This document shows positions 35,156-62,067 of a stretch of 64,000 nt of DNA, one piece after another; position 1 is the stretch's first letter, and every line of letters starts with the position of its first letter. Source of the DNA: Odontesthes bonariensis (lineage: Eukaryota; Chordata; Actinopteri; Atheriniformes; Atherinopsidae); the NCBI RefSeq assembly GCF_027942865.1, contig NC_134514.1, positions 15,857,965 through 15,921,964 on the forward strand, read 5' to 3'. The notes beneath the pieces were generated by a model, which did no database searches, was not told the DNA's origin, and saw only the letters and a list, made by a program, of their open reading frames with translations. Made by a program: the position numbers and the translations under genes.

Positions 35156-37299
35156 ATGGCAGGTGAGACTTGAGGATTTGTGATTGATGCATGATTTTCA
35201 TGTTTTTGTCAGAATTATTCTATCTTAGAATTCTCTCTAGATAAGCAGCTTGTCAGAGTGAGGGGGAGATTTGTGGAGAAGGTGTCAAAGCCGCTTCTCA
35301 AACAGCTCCTGGACGACCTTTTGGAAGACGGTCTGTTGAATGATGGAGAGACGGATTCTGTGCTTGAGGACTACAGTAGCAAAACAGACATGGCTCGTGC
35401 TTTCATTGACATGGTGAGGAAGAAAGGAGACAAGGCCAGCAGGAGCATGATCACCCACATTGAAGATAGAGATCCTACACTTTACTCTGAACTGGGCCTG
35501 ACTTGTGGTCCACCGGCAGGTGAGATCACACTATTGAATGAAAGAAGTATTTTTTTTTTATAGAATATACACTTTACAAAAGCATATAAAAGCACCTGAT
35601 TTTGTCTTGTTTTTCTCAGCTGCAGCACCACAGAGGGGGCAAGACTGGTCAAACAAGCTCATCCCTGTGACAGACTCATTCTTGAAGGAGAAACTGAACA
35701 GTAAAGATGTACATTTCCAAAATTAATATTAAAAAATCATCGTATAGTATTTCAATTGACTCGTACTATCTGCAGTTGCACAGTTAGTGCTGTAATTACC
35801 TCAGAAATGTTATCTTATTTACCATATTATCCAGATTCAAATACAGTAAGCAATGTAAGTCTTTTTTCCTCAGTCCATGTTTTCCTATTTTTCAGACTTA
35901 CCAGGTGACAGCTCAATCCATTAGGAGTCGCGTGGCTCTGTTAATCACTAATAGGAATTTTACTGATGATAAATTAACACGCAAGGGAGCTGAAAAAGAC
36001 GAGGAGAACATGGAAAAACTGCTCTTATCACTGAATTACCAGGTGGTGAAATACAATGATCTCACTGGAAAGGTTCTCTGAACGTTTCATTTTTCAACAG
36101 TTTATTTGGCATAAATAAGATTTAAGTTGAGACAAGCATAACTATTGTTTGTTTTTGTTTATTCCAATTTAGAAATTTTGGTAAATAAATCCACAATTAA
36201 CTGATAAGATAATTCCTCATTCATAAATGTATCATTTAATTTGTGTATTAATTTTCCATCCCCACTTCAGACTGTTCAGGCAAAACAAATAATTGTCTTA
36301 AAGTAACTAAGAACTAAACAATCATAATGGCGATAACTGTTAGTTAAACTTTCCTAATGTTCGTCTGTAGTGTCATCTCTAAAGTGATATGACAACGGAT
36401 GGCTTGACTTTTTGCGTCTTACAGAGGATTGATGACGCTATATGTGAGTTCGCTAAACATCCAAAACTGAAAAGCACAGACAGTGTGTTTGTGATTATTA
36501 TGTCTCATGGGAAACGGGAGTTTATCCTCGGCGTCAATCATAAAGCTGAAGAACCGGATGAATTCCCCATTGACAACATATACAAGTACCTGGGCTCACA
36601 GCACTGCCCAGCACTGCTGAACAAACCCAAGATCATCATCATCCAGGCCTGCAGAGGAGGTGACTGGCATCTATCCCAGGCTCATAGCCATAGTTTGGAC
36701 CTGAATCAAAGCTAAAGCATGCCATATATGTTGCAGGGTCTGGTGGAGCTGTGCTTGTCAGTGACAGTGCTGAAGCTCCTATTGTCTGTGATAACGTCTC
36801 ACAGCAAAGGCGTGAAGAGAACATTGTGGGTGATTCCATTCGACATGTACACAAGGAAAAGGACTTCATTTCTCTTCTGTCAAGCACTCCTGGTTAGTTT
36901 GTCAATTAGACAGCTCTTATGAGAAAGTTTCAGATATCATATTTATTTTTTACCTTATGAAACAAAACATCATGACTTTTTTTTTCTGTTTCATGCCGAC
37001 TAGAAGATCAAGGGTCTTTCCTGATACAGTATACAGTTGAAGTATTCAACACCTGCAGCCACCAGGATGACATTGATGAGCTTTTCAGAAAAGCAAGTGC
37101 CTATTTTTGGTGGCAAAGTTTCACACGAATTGGCAATAGAGTTGAATAAAATAGAGAAATCACTAAACTTTTTTTTTCCTCTGTTAACCCGCAGGTCATG
37201 CAGCGCTTTGAAGATTTTCCCTCTGAAACCAAAAGACAGATGCCAACCAAAGACAGATGCACTCTTACAAGGCGCTTCTACCTCCTTCCAGGCCACTGA
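35156..37299 (+). CDS. casp1: Caspase-1-like inflammatory caspase, gene C
   Basis: Eight exons: 35156-35162, 35241-35519, 35620-35708, 35896-36072, 36425-36659, 36737-36892, 37004-37092 and 37195-37299, giving 378 aa. The exon sizes and phases match gene B for exons 1 and 3-5 (7, 89, 177 and 235 nt). The CARD (DKQLVRVRGRFVEKV to SELGLTCGPP) is clearly diverged from B. The catalytic His is about 212 (MSHGKR) and the catalytic Cys about 260 (QACRGG). The C-terminus RRFYLLPGH is the family standard. Two oddities: intron 7 uses a GC donor (37093-37094, AAA|GCAAGT), the only way to stay in frame; and the ancestral acceptor of exon 7 is gone. The first canonical AG (37002-37003) removes codons reading V-S-C-R-L, including the Arg that lines the S1 pocket in human CASP1. 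So C is either an altered or inactive protease, or it uses a rare TG acceptor at 36987-36988. Exon 5 is almost identical to that of B. Confidence 0.85.
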
Positions 37300-37603
37300 G
37301 ACATCGCTGTTAAACAATCAACACAATTTGTACTTTGCTTCTAAGAAATTTTGAGGTAATAGTGGGACTAAATGTTTTGTTTCTGGCATGTATATAGCTG
37401 AATCTTGTCTGCTCCGCAGTCAGCTGAGTTAAAGGATTTGAATGAAAACAGAATGTGCAAATGACAGGAAGAAGACGAACAGCTTCATTTTATTGAAATT
37501 CTATAAATTCATTTGAATAAGCAGGCCTAATATAGTGTTTTGATAATGTAGCAGCATAGATGCATGAACAGTTCCCTCACCTGCCTGTAGGGTATTCTGT
37601 CAA

Positions 37604-37945
37604 TTATTCTATCAGAGGAGCGGCAGGATAAAAGGAGCCCTCCCTCCTGCTTTCCCTGTCTGCTTCCATCGAATTGTCTGCTTCCAGGTTAGGGGTCATT
37701 TTCCCGACAAGTGGTGGCCGTTGTGCATCCCTGGCTCCAGTGGCACTCGGGGTGCTGTCTCCCCTCGCGGTGTTAACAGGTGGACTGCCGCCTGGGTCGC
37801 TCTCCTCCTCTCCTCCTCCGGAGCGTGTGTCTGTGTCATAAGATGCCGTTGTAAGTCTGGTCGCACTGACCGGTAGGCTGGAGACACTGCTGCTCTGCAC
37901 GGAGCTTTTATCCTGCTGCTCTGCACGGAGCTTCTGGCTCAGCAC
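37604..37945 (-). CDS. GC-rich ORF of unknown function
   Basis: A 113-codon minus-strand frame, richer in G+C than its surroundings, rich in Ser, Gly, Glu, Pro and Arg and probably disordered. The start region contains a direct repeat of CTCCGTGCAGAGCAGCAG separated by a few bases. I recognise no domain. It could be the N-terminal part of a transposon protein, a retrocopy fragment or an exon of an unseen gene. No splice partners were found. Confidence 0.2.
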   Translation of the reverse strand: MLSQKLRAEQQDKSSVQSSSVSSLPVSATRLTTASYDTDTRSGGGEEESDPGGSPPVNTARGDSTPSATGARDAQRPPLVGKMTPNLEADNSMEADRESRREGSFYPAAPLIE

Positions 37946-39285
37946 TGTTTAGGTCTTCTTTCATTTTTCTGTATGAATGTTTTTAAATCATATTATAAAA
38001 AGACAACGATTATAATAAAAACTATATCTTTTTGTATAAACATCGAACTACGTCTTCTCATTCATTGTATATTGAACCTGCGTGTCCTTGAACCTAAACT
38101 TAATAATTCTCTGGGTGAAATTCCTGGAGTGGCGTTGTTGGATCACACCGAAAACCATTTGAGCTTAACTTAGTCTGCTCGGCTGCCACAATAACAGTGA
38201 TATGCATATGCATAAATAACTAATTGCTAACTATATAAAACATGATATATTTGTGCTTTTTTGTTTTGTTTTGGACACTGCCATAAAGTGGTAGGCAGCT
38301 TATACTTTTACACATGTCTGATTTACGAGTTAATCCAAGTTATTAATTACTTAAAAATAAAGATTAAAAGTGTGTCTTATCTCATTATATCAGACTGGTT
38401 TTGGATGTTGCACAGTTGCCTGCCCCCTACTGTAGGATCACCCCGCTGACTTACCTCAGCCCTGTCCTTTGGACTTTAATTCTGAGTTTGTTCTGATTTG
38501 ACATGCAGCTGACTTAGGGAATCCTTTACCAACCTCCACTAGTTTTGACACTTTTGGCAGCTGCCCCTCAGGAGGTAGAGTGATGGTCCTTTCATCAGAA
38601 AGTTGCTGGGTGCCTCAATGTCCTTGGCAAAACACTGAACCTCACTTTGTCCCAAGTTTAAGTTGTTTTGGAAAAAAGCAACTCCTAAATTAATATAATT
38701 ATGATGGTTTAATTTTCAAAGTGCCTTATTCAGAATCACATTGCTGGGCAAATGCCTTTCTATCAAGACATTTCTAGCTCTCATCACCTGCAAGCTCTTG
38801 ATATTCATCACTGCTGGTCACAATGAAGAAATTGAACCTGGCTTCCCTACAAACTGTTCATTTGCAGTGTGAGTAAACGTAAGCTTGTGTCTTCGGACGG
38901 AGGATAAAAGCCTCATGTGTCACCTACTCCTGCAATTAACCACAGGCTATAACAGCAATAAGGCAGAGTTACTGCACTCGTTAGATTGTGCTGACTCAAA
39001 GGCCATGAATATCAATACATGATTTTCAGTTTCACTCATGTGGTGCAGTGTACATGGGAAAAAAAATGTAATAAGTGAGAGGAGAACACAAGAGTCAATA
39101 CAAAGTAAAGTGCTAAAAGACACAGTGACCCTACAGAAATGAGAAGTAGATGCAAAAAGGTTTGGTTATTGTGTGACAAAGAATGAGAAAAACTCAAGAA
39201 ATAAATCAACTTCTCTTATATATTTTCCTTGTGAGGAGGTCAGAAAAGGGACAGTGAAGATTAGCTTTTGAGTTGGTATGAACAT
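37946..39285. other. Intergenic DNA
   Basis: AT-rich sequence between the unknown ORF and the next hAT insertion. No exon or transposon end was recognised. Confidence 0.45.
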
Positions 39286-39293
39286 GTTTTAAA

Positions 39294-40848
39294 CAGGGCT
39301 GGACTGGCTATCTGGCCGTTCGGGCATATCCCGAACGGCCCTCCCGCGATTTGGGCCCTCCGGGCCCTCCGAGGGCCGTAAATAAAATATACATATATAT
39401 ATTATATTTTTTATTGACTGCGACGGTAAAAAAAAAATGACACGTCGGGGCCCATTGGATGTTTCTCCTGACGGACAGAGCGCTAGTCCAATGAGAATGC
39501 CTAACGTTGTCAAAGGCCCGCCCCTCCCTACAGGCCCACTTGACCCAAGTCATCATCATCATTAATAAACCCAAGTTTAGCTGACTTCACTTGGCTATAT
39601 TCGGCTAAAGCTCTGGTGGAAAGAGGACGCGAAATGGAGAAACAAAAGAATGACCATGACAAACGTAAAGAAAAGAGAAAACAAAAACCAAGAGACGACG
39701 CAGTAAAATGCGCTAAAATCACCGATATGTTTTTTAAAAGCACAAGCTCGAGCTCAGGTTCGGTTAGTGGGAGATGCGGAACCTGGCTGCTCGACCTCAG
39801 GTTGGGGCAGCAGTGGGGCCGCCGCCGGTACATCATCAACGAGCGCACAGGTGGTGGAGAATGAACATGAGGAGGCGGAGGAGATGGTTCCAGCTGGGGA
39901 ACCAGAGGAGGAGGAGACGGAGATAGGAGACGTGACCCAGCAGGGAGAGATGAGGTTAGAATTCATCTCAACACACCCGCTAGCCAATGCAGTGTAGCTA
40001 TTGGGCGCTTCAGCGTTTCGTTTCCCATTGCCTGAAAGTTTGAAACCGAGACCAAGTTGTCATCCTGACTTCATCAAATCAGTCACAAACATACCCATTT
40101 GGTATATTTTTTTTGGTTTTGCTGTAGTGAAAAAAATGACGTGTCCGAGAAAAAAAACACAGACATAAGCACTATCTTAGGCTCTTTTGATCAGTCTCAA
40201 GCCGCATTACAGTTCATGCCTGGGGGGCGGGGGTTAACATTCCATTCAGTAAGCTCACTGACAGTATCTGTGGACTGGAGCTATTTTGAGCAATAAATAA
40301 AATAATTGAACCCAGGAAATTATTACTACATGTTTAATTTGATTCAGTAAGACTTAGAACATACAATAGTGTGTGTGTGGTGCTGGTGCTCCTTTTCTAT
40401 ACAGTGTTGTGTGTGTTGGTGAAATATTGCTTTGCTTATCCCTGGCTTGGGTCTGTGGGACCCATTTTCAGGTTTTGCTGAAGGAAAATGGTATGAATAC
40501 TTTTTTCACAATGAGATTCACTGGCCAGGGCTCATCATCTGGAAAATAAAGTTAGTTATCCTCCTCTCTCTATCTCTTATCCTCAAAAACAAAGATACTC
40601 AGAACTTCACAAGCAGGATGAAGGGAACATGAGGGTGCACAGCAGCTTTTTTCCCCTCCTTTAGTCCCAGGTCCACTGGGCCAGAATATCTTCTATGTAA
40701 CAAAAACATGAACACCTTACAAGGATTAAATGGAGGATTAATGATAATTAGACAGAAGTGTGTGTGTATATATATATACATATATGCGCGCTGGGCCCTC
40801 AGTGATCAAAAAGTGCCCAGGCCCTTTTCAGATGCCAGTCCAGCCCTG
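39294..40848 (+). mobile_element. Internally deleted hAT transposon, 1.55 kb
   Basis: Ends CAGGGCTGGACTGGC and, read inward from the right, CAGGGCTGGACTGGC, perfect inverted repeats. Flanked by the 8-bp duplication GTTTTAAA at 39286-39293 and 40849-40856. Inside, 39616-39997 keeps a degraded N-terminal transposase region in shifting frames (KRKEKRKQK, then KCAKITDMFFKS, then an acidic Glu-rich stretch), like ZMYM/ZNF862-type hAT proteins. The catalytic region is missing, so it cannot move on its own. Confidence 0.88.
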
Positions 40849-40856
40849 GTTTTAAA

Positions 40857-43200
40857 TCATGGCCAGAGAAACAAAACTAACCAAATAATATTCTTAAAAG
40901 TATCTTTCTGAGGGGCAGAGTCATCCTTTGGGTAAAGCTCTGTTACAGCACGATTAAAACAGCCAGCGTGATATACTATTGCTAAATCTGTACCCTCATG
41001 ACCTGTTGTGCTGCATCTTAAAGCTGCTGAATGTTCCTTGAACATCTCCAGGCACATAACCAGAAGATAATGTATACATCTCTAGTGAGCCTCCCCTGGA
41101 CGCCCTGGCTGAGGAATGTGTTTTCCTCAAAATGTCCATATTTGACGATATGCATCTCTTACTTACACACACACTCTCCCCGATGCTCTTTTCGAACATC
41201 TCTTAAGTATCAGACACTACAGTGCGACCCGCAACAAAGCTTCTGAACTCATCTTCCCCAAACCACCTCTGAACAAATTTAGCAGTGTGTCAGTGCTTAT
41301 TATCCTGCCAAAAGAGGATTCTGCCATCAGGGAATACTTTTCCCATAAAGGGGTGTGTCCTGTCTGCAACAAGATGAGATGTCAAAAAGGAACATCTTTC
41401 AGAAAGCTATAGTTATGTTTGGAGAGTATGTGACCTACAGTATATCTGCTGTATGAGAAACTACATATGAATTGTAAAAATGGCATCCACGATGGTTATG
41501 GAAGTGGTTGCATTGTAAAAATAATATTTTTTAGCTCTAATCATGACCTGTAACCATGTACTTTTGATTTCTAGCCCAAACCAAATAATGTTATTAGCTT
41601 AGCCCAAACAGGAAGTGACAAAAGTGTTTCATCAAAATGTTGTTATGAACTGAATGTAACTCAGAAGTGAAATCCTTCTGAGGAATCTGAAGCTTCTTCA
41701 AGGAAATACTGGCACTGATATTTGCTGCTATGCGGAAATGTTTATGAGTCATACATCCCTCCTGCTGCTTGTAGGACAGGAGTCATTTTTAAGGATGTGA
41801 AAAAACAATCTACAGATCTTTTACTGTTAAACGTCACTAAATTCTTCCCATAGGACTGAAACGGATGTGCTCGATTAGTGTTAGAATGGCAACAGTTGTG
41901 CAAATAGCACCAAAGTTGAAAAAAAGGCAGCATTCCCTTTCCGTGATTTCAGCAAAGCAAAGAACAAACTCTGAAAGTGATTTTCCAAACAAACTTTACT
42001 TGAAAAAGAAAGAAGACAAAACTCCAGTTAAACAAATAGAACCATGTTATCACAGTACAACACAAAGGCAACAAGTTAAATAGGCAATATGGTAACATGG
42101 TTGCAGTCTGTGCATGTCCGATATTTCCCCCAAAACTGATACGAGTCTTTTACAGGGGAACTCTGACTTCGTGTTGACACTTTCATCGACTCAACAATCA
42201 TTGTGAAAATGAACAAATAAGTAGCTTGACAGAAGAGTGAGCACCGTGTAACGCTTGAGATTTATTAAAATAAAAAAATTCTGCTTGTCACTAACAGACC
42301 AGAATTCTCTGCTCTGTGCTTAACATCTTAATAAAACACACTGGCAGTGTTAGAGAGCTTTGTATCAATTTGAAAAACAAAGACACAAGTGGCATACAAA
42401 CACTCTGGTTCCACCCCACAACGCACATTCAGCATGTTCAGACACATTCGGACACGTCACCACAGGTGAAAATACGCTCTTTCACACGCATGCCTGCAAG
42501 CACTCATGTACATTCAAAACTGAAGCAAGGGACTCAAAGGGGCACAACTGGTAAGACCAGGTCGAAATACGTACAGTAGAAGCGCTTCAGTTAACTGCAA
42601 TGAGAAAACAAGTTTGGTAGTGTGATGATTCAACAGGCAAATATTCTACCTCAGTACAACTTAGTTCTTTTTGTTGTGTTCCCCTTTGCAGGAGAATACA
42701 AAACACAGTTTTACAGTGAGCTAAACCATGCAGGGCTTTAAAGGACATCAGAAGAGAGTAAGAACAGAAAATAAAAAGACTACAAACATTAAATAAATAG
42801 ATATGCAAACTAGCAGAAACCATGGCTGTGGCCACTTTGCCTGTACAACACAAAACATACATTACAAATGAATCAGTGTCATATTTGCAAGTTGGAATGT
42901 ATTGGTATATTTTTTTTCCATTCAAGGAACATCATATCTTTGACAACACTCAACACTCAGAGAAACAGTTTGCAGTACCACACGTTTACAAAATAGCAAC
43001 TCATGCTAGAAGACCTCCGGCCCTGTACACTGTGTGTTAAATGCATTATACATTATGTAATGCATCTTGTGCTAAACATGTAATAGATTGCATTCATTTA
43101 AACAGGAAATTTTAGTTGTGTGTCTGTTCTGTTTTTGCCTTGTCTGTGTGTGTGAAGCTGCGGGACTGTGTGTGTCTGTCGGTGTGCCTGGGGTTAAGGT
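40857..43200 (-). other. Intergenic DNA and probable stx1a 3' UTR
   Basis: The part next to 43200 should be the 3' UTR of the longer stx1a isoform. AATAAA on the minus strand at 42261-42266, about 940 bases past the stop, is a plausible end. No exon is seen left of that. Confidence 0.35.
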
Positions 43201-58587
<15,387 letters not shown>

Positions 58588-58912
58588 CTGGAAAGAAAAA
58601 CAAAAATAAATGTTTCTTTAGTTGCTTCCAGAGGTTAACTACACCACACAGATAGGATGATTTCTTTGTCCTCGGGGTCTAAGCAGAAGTCGGCTAACGT
58701 TCAGAAACTAATCATGGCAGCTGACTGGAGATGATGTTGATGTCACTAAAATCCTAAAAGACTGACAAGAGAAAATGAAGAAAGTTCCAGGGGTCATTAC
58801 AAACACAAGGGTGCTCCCACAGCTCAGCAAGTCATTGACATTCATTGTAAAAAGCAGAGAAATTCAGCCATTTATTGCTTTTATTATGCTTTGTCATGAC
58901 TTAATAACTTAA
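58588..58912. other. stx1a intron, unique part before the LINE
   Basis: Intronic sequence with no recognised feature. Confidence 0.5.
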
Positions 58913-61900
58913 CAAGGAAGCTAAAGAGCTCACTGCTGTCCTTGAAATGTTTGGTCTAACTCAGCATGTGACTGAGCCCACCCACAACAGAGGGCACACT
59001 CTAGATGTGCTCATTTCAAGGGGTGTTGTCATTTCAAACGTGAATGTCGTTGATGTTGCTTTATCTGATCATTTCTGTGTTTTCTTCGACCTGTCTGTTA
59101 AACCCAAACCAGCAGCTGGGTCTGCAGTTGTTGGGGGAAGACTCATAAATGACAGAACAGGGACACAGTTTATGGAAATGATTAGGTTTGAGAACACCCT
59201 GTGTTCTGATGTTGATGATCTGTTGAACTCTTACACATCAAGTCTCTTAAATGTTTTGGATACCATTGCTCCTGTCAAGGTTAGAATGGTTAAAAGTAGG
59301 CAAAGGGCGCCATGGAGGAAAGAAGAGTCGGTCAGGGCACAGAAAAGGGAGTGCCGGAGAGCCGAACGGAAATGGCGCAAGTCAAAGCTCCAGGTTCATT
59401 ATGAGACTTACAAAGAAAAGCTATGTGTGTTCAACCAGACTTTGCGTAGAACAAGGGAGAGTTATTTTTCTGAAATCATCAAAAAATGCAGTAACAACTC
59501 TCGTGTCCTGTTTGCTACAGTAAACAGATTAACAAACCCTCCAGTTTCACTGCCTTTAGAACTCATTTCTACATCCAAGTGTAATGAGTTTGCAATATTC
59601 TTTAATGACAAAGTTCAAGGCATTAAAAATGCAATAATTTCCACAACACAAATAACTACTCTGCAGCCAGCTAGACACCTAGAGCTGACACATTTCACAC
59701 CTGTTACTGACAAAACAGTCGAAGAGACCATCTGCAGTCTGAGTTCATCAACGTGCTGCCTTGATGAGTTGCCCACTAGATTCCTAAAGTCTGTGCTGAG
59801 CAGTTTGTTACCACAACTTGCTCATCTAGTCAACATCTCACTCCAGACTGGAACATTTCCAAAGGCCTTAAAAACTGCTGTCATTAAGCCTCTTCTAAAG
59901 AAGAGCAATCTTGATGCCACAGTACTGAACAACTACCGGCCCATATCAAACCTGCCATTCTTAGGCAAAGTCCTAGAAAAAGTTGTATACCAACAGCTTA
60001 GTGACTTTCTCCTGTCTAACAATGCTTTTGATACTTTCCAATCAGGCTTTAGGCCCCACCACAGCACTGAGACATCTCTGATCAAGGTGACAAATGACAT
60101 CCGCCTGAACACAGATGCAAGTAGAGTCACAGTCTTAGTTCTGCTGGACCTGAGTGCTGCCTTTGACACAGTTGACCATGCGATCTTATTACAGAGGTTA
60201 GAAGACTGGGTGGGAATCTCTGGTCGTGCTTTAAACTGGTTCAAGTCCTATCTGGAGGACAGGAAATATTTTGTTGAAATTGGTAACTGTGTCTCAGACC
60301 AAATGGATATGACCTGTGGGGTTCCCCAGGGGTCAATCCTGGGACCCGTATTGTTCAATCTGTACATGCTTCCACTAGGCCAGCTAATACGCAGCTATAA
60401 TGTGTCCTACCACAACTATGCAGATGACACTCAGATCTACGTGTCACTGACGGCAGGAGAACACGGGCCTGTAGATACACTGTGTCGCTGCATCGAACAG
60501 ATCAGTGTGTGGATGCAAAACAATTTCCTCCAGCTAAACTCAGACAAAACTGAAATCATTGTCTGTGGCCCACAGAAACAAAGAGAAAGTGTTATCAGTC
60601 ACCTTGAGACTCTCTCTCTAAAACCTAACTATCAAGTTAGAAATCTCGGGGTAATATTGGACTCAGACCTGAACTTAAAGCTGCAGTCTGCAACTCTTTT
60701 TCAAGCATAATGCCTGGAACTGTCCGGGGATTCTGAAAGTAGTACATTAAATACCCCAATACAAAAAACAATGAGTTCTCTAGGTCCCCTATATGTCCCG
60801 CTAGGTCCCTCCAAAGCCAGCAGGTTTGTTTACAAAATTGCAGACCGGACCGGTAAAAGGTAACCAATCAGGTTACGAGCTGGGCTCTGCTGCCTGTCAA
60901 TCACCGATTGTGCACGCGCGATACAAGGTAGGCTCGTCCCCACGCTTATTTATCTGGACTATTGAACTTCATTACGGGCTTGTCTACTTACTGTGTCTTC
61001 CATGATCGCAAATGACAGGTGAGTTGATGAATGAGGAGTCGTGTAAGCGCATCTGGCGTGCACGTCTACGTGCACGAGTTCTCATGTGTTTTGATGGGGC
61101 GGGACAGGAAGTTGAATAACTTTTTATTTTTCGGTTAAAAAATAAGCATTTCTTGCATTTTGCGACTACGGAGGTCACCGTTTTCAACTTCAAGCGTTCT
61201 GATAGATCATGTAAACTCTTAAAATGCCAAAAATTAGGACTTTACGTATGACAACAACAAATCCTGCAGACTGCAGCTTTAAACAGCCACATTAAATCTG
61301 TAACATCAGCAGCTTTTTACCATCTAAAAAACATTGCCAGAATCAAAGGAATAGTGTCTAAACCAGACTTAGAGAGACTGATCCATGCGTTTGTCTCCAG
61401 CAGGTTAGACTACTGTAACGGCCTGCTCACTGGGCTCTCTAAACGGGCTATAAGACAGCTGCAGTACATCCAGAACGCTGCTGCTCGAGTCCTGACTAGA
61501 ACCAGGAAATACGACCATATTAGTCCAGTGCTCAGGTCTCTGCACTGGCTTCCTGTCGCTCAGAGAATAGACTTTAAAACAGCTCTGCTTGTGTACAAGT
61601 CTCTTCACGGTCAAGCGCCAAAGTACATCTCTGACATGTTAGAGCCATATGAACCAACTCGGGCTCTGAGAACCTCAGGGAGGGGTCTCCTGCTGGTGCC
61701 CAGAGTCAGGACTAAACAAGGTGAGGCTGCGTTTCAGTTTTATGCCCCTAAAATCTGGAACAGCCTTCCAGAAGATGTGAGACAGACCTCAACTCTGACA
61801 ATGTTTAAATCCAGGCTGAAAACAGTTCTATTTAGCTGTGCATATGACACCTGAAAGTATTTTATCTGCACTCTTCACTTTTTAATTACTTAATGATTAT

Positions 61901-62067
61901 TTTAATGGGTTTTAAATTTCTTTCTTTTTTAATTTCTTTCTTTTATTTTTTTTATTCCTTTTTAATGGTTTTATTGCCTTCTTGTGATTTTATGTAGCTG
62001 TAAAGCACTTTGAATTGCCCTGTGTATGAATTGTGCTCTATAAATAAAATTGCCTTGCCTTGCCTTA
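58913..62067 (+). mobile_element. 5'-truncated L2-type LINE, antisense in a stx1a intron
   Basis: Begins inside the endonuclease domain (LTQHVTEPTHNRGHTLD, ALSDHFCVFFDL). The reverse transcriptase follows, with TAVIKPLLKK, GFRPHHSTE, LLDLSAAFDTVDH, GVPQGSILGPVLFN and the catalytic NYADDTQIYVSL box, and then the C-terminal region (RLDYCNGLL, LTRTRKYDHISPVL, LHWLPV, FQFYAPKIWNSLPEDVR). The frame 58947-60710 is open; it is interrupted by a MITE at 60679 and resumes after it through 61854. The 3' end has CTGTAAAGCACTTTGAATTG and a short TTGCC repeat, the L2 signature. The long open frame suggests recent insertion. 5' truncation makes it immobile by itself. Confidence 0.88.
60679..61278. mobile_element. 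TTAA-flanked MITE inserted in the LINE reverse-transcriptase ORF, 600 bp
   Basis: Perfect terminal inverted repeats AGCTGCAGTCTGCA with TTAA at 60675-60678 and 61279-61282. The LINE frame is unbroken across one TTAA if the 600 bp plus one TTAA are left out, which fixes both the boundaries and the 4-bp target duplication. The same left end occurs at 19354. piggyBac-type by target site; no transposase inside. Confidence 0.88.

Noticed and set aside
39616-39997. A small acidic protein gene
   Set aside because: The frames are broken pieces of a hAT transposase N-terminus inside an element with clear ends and target duplications.
58947-60710. A 587-codon frame as a host protein gene
   Set aside because: It carries reverse-transcriptase and endonuclease motifs and an L2 3' end; it is a LINE.
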